Source: Streptomyces cylindrosporus
Lineage (GTDB): Bacteria; Actinomycetota; Actinomycetes; Streptomycetales; Streptomycetaceae
NCBI RefSeq assembly: GCF_022698165.1
Contig: NZ_JALDAY010000017.1
Span: 180,188 to 244,187 of the forward strand
Length of the DNA: 64,000 nucleotides
Direction of reading: 5' to 3'
A program made the translations under genes and the position numbers. Below are positions 60,552 to 64,000 of the stretch, one piece after another (position 1 is the first letter of the stretch; each line of letters opens with the position of its first letter). The notes under the pieces were generated by a model. The model saw only the letters and a program-made list of their open reading frames with translations. It was not told the DNA's origin and did not search any database.

Positions 60552-61144
60552 GGCTGCGGACGGTCGTCGCCGTCCGGGGTCACGCGTCCGTAGCCGCGGA
60601 TGTCGGGGAAGGGGGGCTCCTTGTCGGCCTGCAGGTCCACCTGGAAGGTGTTCAGGCACATGCCGAGCATGGTGAAGTTGCCGAGCGCGCCGATGGTGTC
60701 GACCAGCCCCTTGGGGCCGAAGTGCGCAAGGGCCCGGGCGAAGGTCTCGTCGGTGACGAAGTGCTCGTCGAGGATCTCCCGGCAGAACTGGTAGAAGGCC
60801 TGGTCGGCCTCGTTGTCGAAGACCGCCTCGCGCTTCTCGGCGATGGCCTTGACGGCGGCCTCCGGGATGCCGGCCTCGATCGCCTGGTGCACATGGGCGT
60901 TCCAGGAGTACTGGGCGTCCCAGTTCCGGGCGGCCATCAGCAGCGACAGTTCGCGCAGGTGCTTGGGGAGGCTGCAGTCGAAGCGGGCGAAGGCGCCCAG
61001 CGACTCGGCGCGCTCGCACATCTCGGGGCTGTGCAGCCACACCCGGAACGGGCCGCGCACGGCTCCGCGCCGGCCGGCGATGCGGGCGGCCAGCTCCTGC
61101 TGCCGCGCATCCATTTCCTCTTCGCTGAGAACGGGGAGCCTCAT
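60548..61144 (-). CDS. carboxymuconolactone decarboxylase (CMD) family protein
   Basis: 198 residues from ATG 61144 (AGGCAGG ribosome binding site). CMD fold: HSPEMCERAESLGAF, LPKHLRELSLLMAARNWDAQ, YSWNAHVHQAIEAGI. The AhpD-type redox CxxC is absent, so it is closer to the decarboxylase branch. First gene of the transporter unit and divergent from the cupin gene. The true reaction is not predictable. Confidence 0.88.
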   Translation of the reverse strand: MRLPVLSEEEMDARQQELAARIAGRRGAVRGPFRVWLHSPEMCERAESLGAFARFDCSLPKHLRELSLLMAARNWDAQYSWNAHVHQAIEAGIPEAAVKAIAEKREAVFDNEADQAFYQFCREILDEHFVTDETFARALAHFGPKGLVDTIGALGNFTMLGMCLNTFQVDLQADKEPPFPDIRGYGRVTPDGDDRPQP

Positions 61145-61349
61145 CTGGCCGATACCTGCCTTTTCTTTCCGGCGCGTTACTGGCACGGAAACGGGAAGCC
61201 GTGCGACGCCAGCCGACCGTACAGCCGGGTTCCGGCAGCTCAGCCCCCCTCGGACTGCAACGTAAAGCTGCACGCTGGAGGGCACCCAATAAGAGGGACG
61301 CCGCCTAACGTCGGTCGACGCAACATCCCGAAATGGAGAGGAACTCCGG

Positions 61350-61760
61350 ATGACCACGATCATCAAGGTCGCGTCCGTCCCGCCGCTGGCCCGAGGGGGC
61401 GCCGTCGTCTCGACGCCGCTGATCACCACGCCGTCCGCGAACGGCGAGAACAAGATCACCAGCGGGATGAGCGTCTACCCGGTCGGCTCCGGAGCGCCGC
61501 TGCACTCGCACAACTGCGACGAGCACGTGACCATCCTGGAAGGCCAGGCGGAGGTGGTGGTCGACGGCGAGGTGACGAAGCTGGAGCAGTACGACACCAC
61601 CTATGTCCCGTCACCGATCCCCCACCTGTTCCGCAACGTCGGCGACGTCCCGCTGCGCATCCTGTGGGTGTACTCGTCGGGTCATGTGACGCGTACCTTC
61701 ACCGAGACCGGGAAGACGGTGGAGCACCTGTCCGCGGAGGACCAGATGGGCCAGGACTGA
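61350..61760 (+). CDS. cupin domain protein
   Basis: 136 residues, single cupin barrel. Motif 1 supplies metal ligands in PLHSHNCDEHVTILEGQAEV (His, His, Glu, His); motif 2 in YVPSPIPHLFRNVG adds a His. Such proteins act as small dioxygenases, isomerases or ligand sensors. The next gene (DUF899) begins 6 bases after its stop, so they are one operon. Divergent from the CMD-like gene, consistent with the same catabolic system. Confidence 0.9.
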   Translation: MTTIIKVASVPPLARGGAVVSTPLITTPSANGENKITSGMSVYPVGSGAPLHSHNCDEHVTILEGQAEVVVDGEVTKLEQYDTTYVPSPIPHLFRNVGDVPLRILWVYSSGHVTRTFTETGKTVEHLSAEDQMGQD

Positions 61761-61765
61761 TCGCG

Positions 61766-62554
61766 ATGGAGAACCTGCCCGAGGTGGTGTCGCGCGAGGA
61801 GTGGCTCGCCGCCCGCAAGGAGCTGCTGGCCGAGGAGAAGGAGCTCACCCGGCTGCGGGACCGGGTCAACGCCGACCGGCGGCGACTGCCGATGGTCCGC
61901 GTCGACAAGCCCTACACCTTCGAGGGCCCGGACGGCCCGGCGAGCCTGCTCGACCTGTTCGAGGGGCGGCCGCAGCTCGTCGTGCACCACTTCATGTGGA
62001 TGTACGACATCGATGCCGACGGTGTCGAGCACCCCCGTCGGTCGGGCTGCTCCAGCTGCTCCTCCGCGGCCGACCAGATCGGCAGGCTGCGGCAGTTGCA
62101 CGTCCGCAACACCTCGCTGGCCGCGGTGAGCCGGGCGCCGTATCCGCTGCTGGCGGCGTTCCGCGAGCGGATGGGGTGGACGTTCCCCTGGTACTCCTCG
62201 GCCGGCGGCGACTTCAACTACGACTTCCACGCGACCGTGGACGAGCGGGTCGCGCCGGTGCAGATCTTCCATCGGTCGGCGGCGGAGCTGGCCGAGGCCG
62301 GGACGCCGTGGACGCCGGACATGCGCGGCGACTGGCCGGGCATCAGCGCGTTCCTGCGCGTCGGGGACGAGGTGTTCCACACCTACTCCACCTTCGGCCG
62401 GGGCATCGAGGAGTTCCACAACGGCTACCCGTGGCTCGACCTCACCGCCCTCGGCCGCCAGGAGGAGTGGGAGGAGCCGAAGGGCCGTGCGCGCCCGCTG
62501 GGCCTGCAGGTCGGGGGCCCCGCGATGCGACTGCCCGACGAGTACGACGTCTGA
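61766..62554 (+). CDS. DUF899 family (thioredoxin-like) protein
   Basis: 262 residues. DUF899 hallmarks: VSREEWLAARKELLAEEKEL, LTRLRDRVNADRRRLPMVRV, DLFEGRPQLVVHHFMW, SGCSSCSSAADQIGRL (CxxC at the thioredoxin position), FPWYSSAGGDFNYDF and TYSTFGRGIEEF. The family has a thioredoxin-like fold; function unknown. Six bases downstream of the cupin gene. Confidence 0.9.
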   Translation: MENLPEVVSREEWLAARKELLAEEKELTRLRDRVNADRRRLPMVRVDKPYTFEGPDGPASLLDLFEGRPQLVVHHFMWMYDIDADGVEHPRRSGCSSCSSAADQIGRLRQLHVRNTSLAAVSRAPYPLLAAFRERMGWTFPWYSSAGGDFNYDFHATVDERVAPVQIFHRSAAELAEAGTPWTPDMRGDWPGISAFLRVGDEVFHTYSTFGRGIEEFHNGYPWLDLTALGRQEEWEEPKGRARPLGLQVGGPAMRLPDEYDV

Positions 62555-62593
62555 GCTCCGCGAAGGCCCGTGCCCGACCCGACCGCTGAGGGC

Positions 62594-63376
62594 TCAGAGC
62601 GCGGCGGCCGCCTCCGCGATCACCTCGGCGACGCGGGCGGGCTGCTCCACGAGGAGCATGTGGCCGGCGTCGGGAACCGTGACCAGCCGGATCTGCGGGC
62701 AGTCCTCCAGGCCTCGCCGCTCGTCGTCCGTCAGGCCGATCTCGTCGTGGTCGCCGCGGACGACCCAGGCGGGGACGGCGGCGCCGCACAGCCGTGGGAC
62801 CAGTGAGGGATACCGGTCCAGGTACTCGTAGTAGCTCCGGACGATCCGCCGGCAGACCGCGGGATCGTTGCCCGCCATGTCGGCCGACAGGGTCTGTGCC
62901 CGGTCGGCCGGCATCTCGCGTCTCATGACCTTGGGCAGCAGCCACAGCATGCCGGCCCAGACCGCGCCGCCCAGGCCCGGGACCTTCCCCACCGTGTTCA
63001 TCACCGCGAGGAACTTCGCCTCGTCCCCGCGCGAGAAGGTGGGCGACAGCAGTACCAGCGGGCCCTTGAAGAGGCCGGCCGCGGCCATCTCTATCGCCAC
63101 GTTCGCCCCGAGGCTGTGGCCGACCAGCACATCGCAGCCGGTGTCGGCCGCGAAGCGTGCGAGCAGCTCCGCGTAGTGCTCCATGCTCACGTCCGCGGGC
63201 GCGGCGGTCCCGGCGAACCCCGGCTGCGTCACCGCGACGGTACTCAGCCCCGCGAGAACCGGCTCGGCCATCACATCGGCGTAGAACTCGGTCGAGCACA
63301 TCCCGCCAGGGATCATCAGCACCCGGTGCGTGGCCTCAGCGGGCCCCGCGCGCCGAACGTCCCAGCGCTCGTTCAT
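62594..63376 (-). CDS. alpha/beta hydrolase
   Basis: 260 residues from ATG 63376. Catalytic Ser in VGHSLGANVA, Asp in RGDHDEIGL and His in DAGHMLLVEQP; oxyanion motif MIPGGMCST. General esterase, lactonase or hydrolase; no clear link with the neighbouring catabolic genes, from which it is convergent. The longer in-frame reading upstream is Arg/Gly-rich, with no credible N-terminal extension. Confidence 0.85.
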   Translation of the reverse strand: MNERWDVRRAGPAEATHRVLMIPGGMCSTEFYADVMAEPVLAGLSTVAVTQPGFAGTAAPADVSMEHYAELLARFAADTGCDVLVGHSLGANVAIEMAAAGLFKGPLVLLSPTFSRGDEAKFLAVMNTVGKVPGLGGAVWAGMLWLLPKVMRREMPADRAQTLSADMAGNDPAVCRRIVRSYYEYLDRYPSLVPRLCGAAVPAWVVRGDHDEIGLTDDERRGLEDCPQIRLVTVPDAGHMLLVEQPARVAEVIAEAAAAL

Positions 63377-63717
63377 ACCTAGAGCGTGACTCCACGACCG
63401 CCAACCCGCATCCGCACCGACCGCCCACGCCACTCCAGGCCGGGTACGGGTACGGGCACGGTCCTCCGCCCCACACCCGTGCCGGGGGCATCGAACATCC
63501 CCACCGCCCCAGGCAGGGCCGCGCACACCCTGCCGCCCCTCGGGCGCCGGATACCGGCCCCGCATCTCCTACGCGCATCCCGCCGCCCCCGGATCACCCA
63601 CGGCCCGCCTCCCCGCCGGACCGCATCTCCTACGATCACCCCGCCGTTCCTCCTCCCCGCCAGCCCCGGCTCACCCCCGACCCACCGGACGCCAGGCCCC
63701 CTCCTGCCGGCACCCGG

Positions 63718-64000
<283 letters not shown>

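Overview
The window is high-GC actinobacterial DNA, most probably from a Streptomyces chromosome. The evidence is strong third-position G/C codon bias, frequent GTG starts, GGAGG-type ribosome binding sites, ATGA/GTGA overlaps inside operons, and typical Streptomyces families: a LuxR regulator with an ATPase domain, ECF sigma factors, WYL and PucR regulators, a CHAT protease, and leader peptides of the HIDLLRVAGALC type. I recognise about 60 protein genes, three attenuator-type leader peptides, one tRNA-Pro(GGG) and one IS630-type element.

Layout. 1-4585: a truncated membrane protein, an AlkX/YcaQ-type DNA glycosylase, a YCII-domain protein, an N-formylglutamate amidohydrolase and a cytochrome P450. 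4607-10957: a compact two-way cluster. A subtilisin-like protease without signal peptide, an ECF-type sigma factor and a small acidic protein run leftwards; a TPR-CHAT caspase-like protein and an unknown protein run rightwards. This looks like an intracellular protease or conflict system and is the best candidate for something undescribed. 10957-12902: an IS630-like element with matching 26-bp ends. It holds a frameshifted transposase and, inside the ends, a histidine phosphatase passenger gene. It sits in the TAG stop codon of the last CHAT-cluster gene and parts that gene from its terminator. 12970-19517: a LuxR-type regulator, an astacin-like metalloprotease, a WYL regulator, a CtaG-like membrane protein and a lipoprotein.

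19521-30795: an organosulfur-salvage island. It holds an amino-acid-type ABC transporter, a GNAT acetyltransferase, four flavin-dependent (LLM) monooxygenases, a glutathione-S-transferase-like protein and an SDR. Three short leader ORFs, each coding for cysteine, precede its transcription units, which suggests cysteine-responsive attenuation. The gene content resembles the Bacillus subtilis ytm S-alkylcysteine operon. 30836-35265: GABA catabolism (gabT, gabD, PucR regulator). 35287-40643: an XRE regulator with a divergent hydrolase, a GH43-like protein, and an ECF41 sigma factor followed by a candidate target promoter and NAD(P)-binding protein gene. 40790-43146: tRNA-Pro, then an MFS exporter divergent from its TetR regulator, with two phased palindromes between them.

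43205-62554: a long catabolic region, mostly on the minus strand. One unit encodes an aldehyde dehydrogenase, an LhgO-type oxidase, an amidohydrolase, a thiamine-diphosphate enzyme and an Ldh2-type dehydrogenase. A second encodes a CMD-like protein, a sugar-type ABC importer, a LysR regulator, an extradiol-type VOC protein, an aldehyde dehydrogenase, a FAH-family protein, a second VOC protein, an alpha/beta hydrolase, a GlcG/HbpS protein and a MetE-like protein that lacks the zinc ligands. Together they could import and cleave an aromatic or related ring compound, but the substrate cannot be read from the sequence. 62594-63376 is a last alpha/beta hydrolase. The final 600 bp are non-coding, with a degenerate 106-bp repeat and a terminal poly-C run that is probably an assembly artefact.
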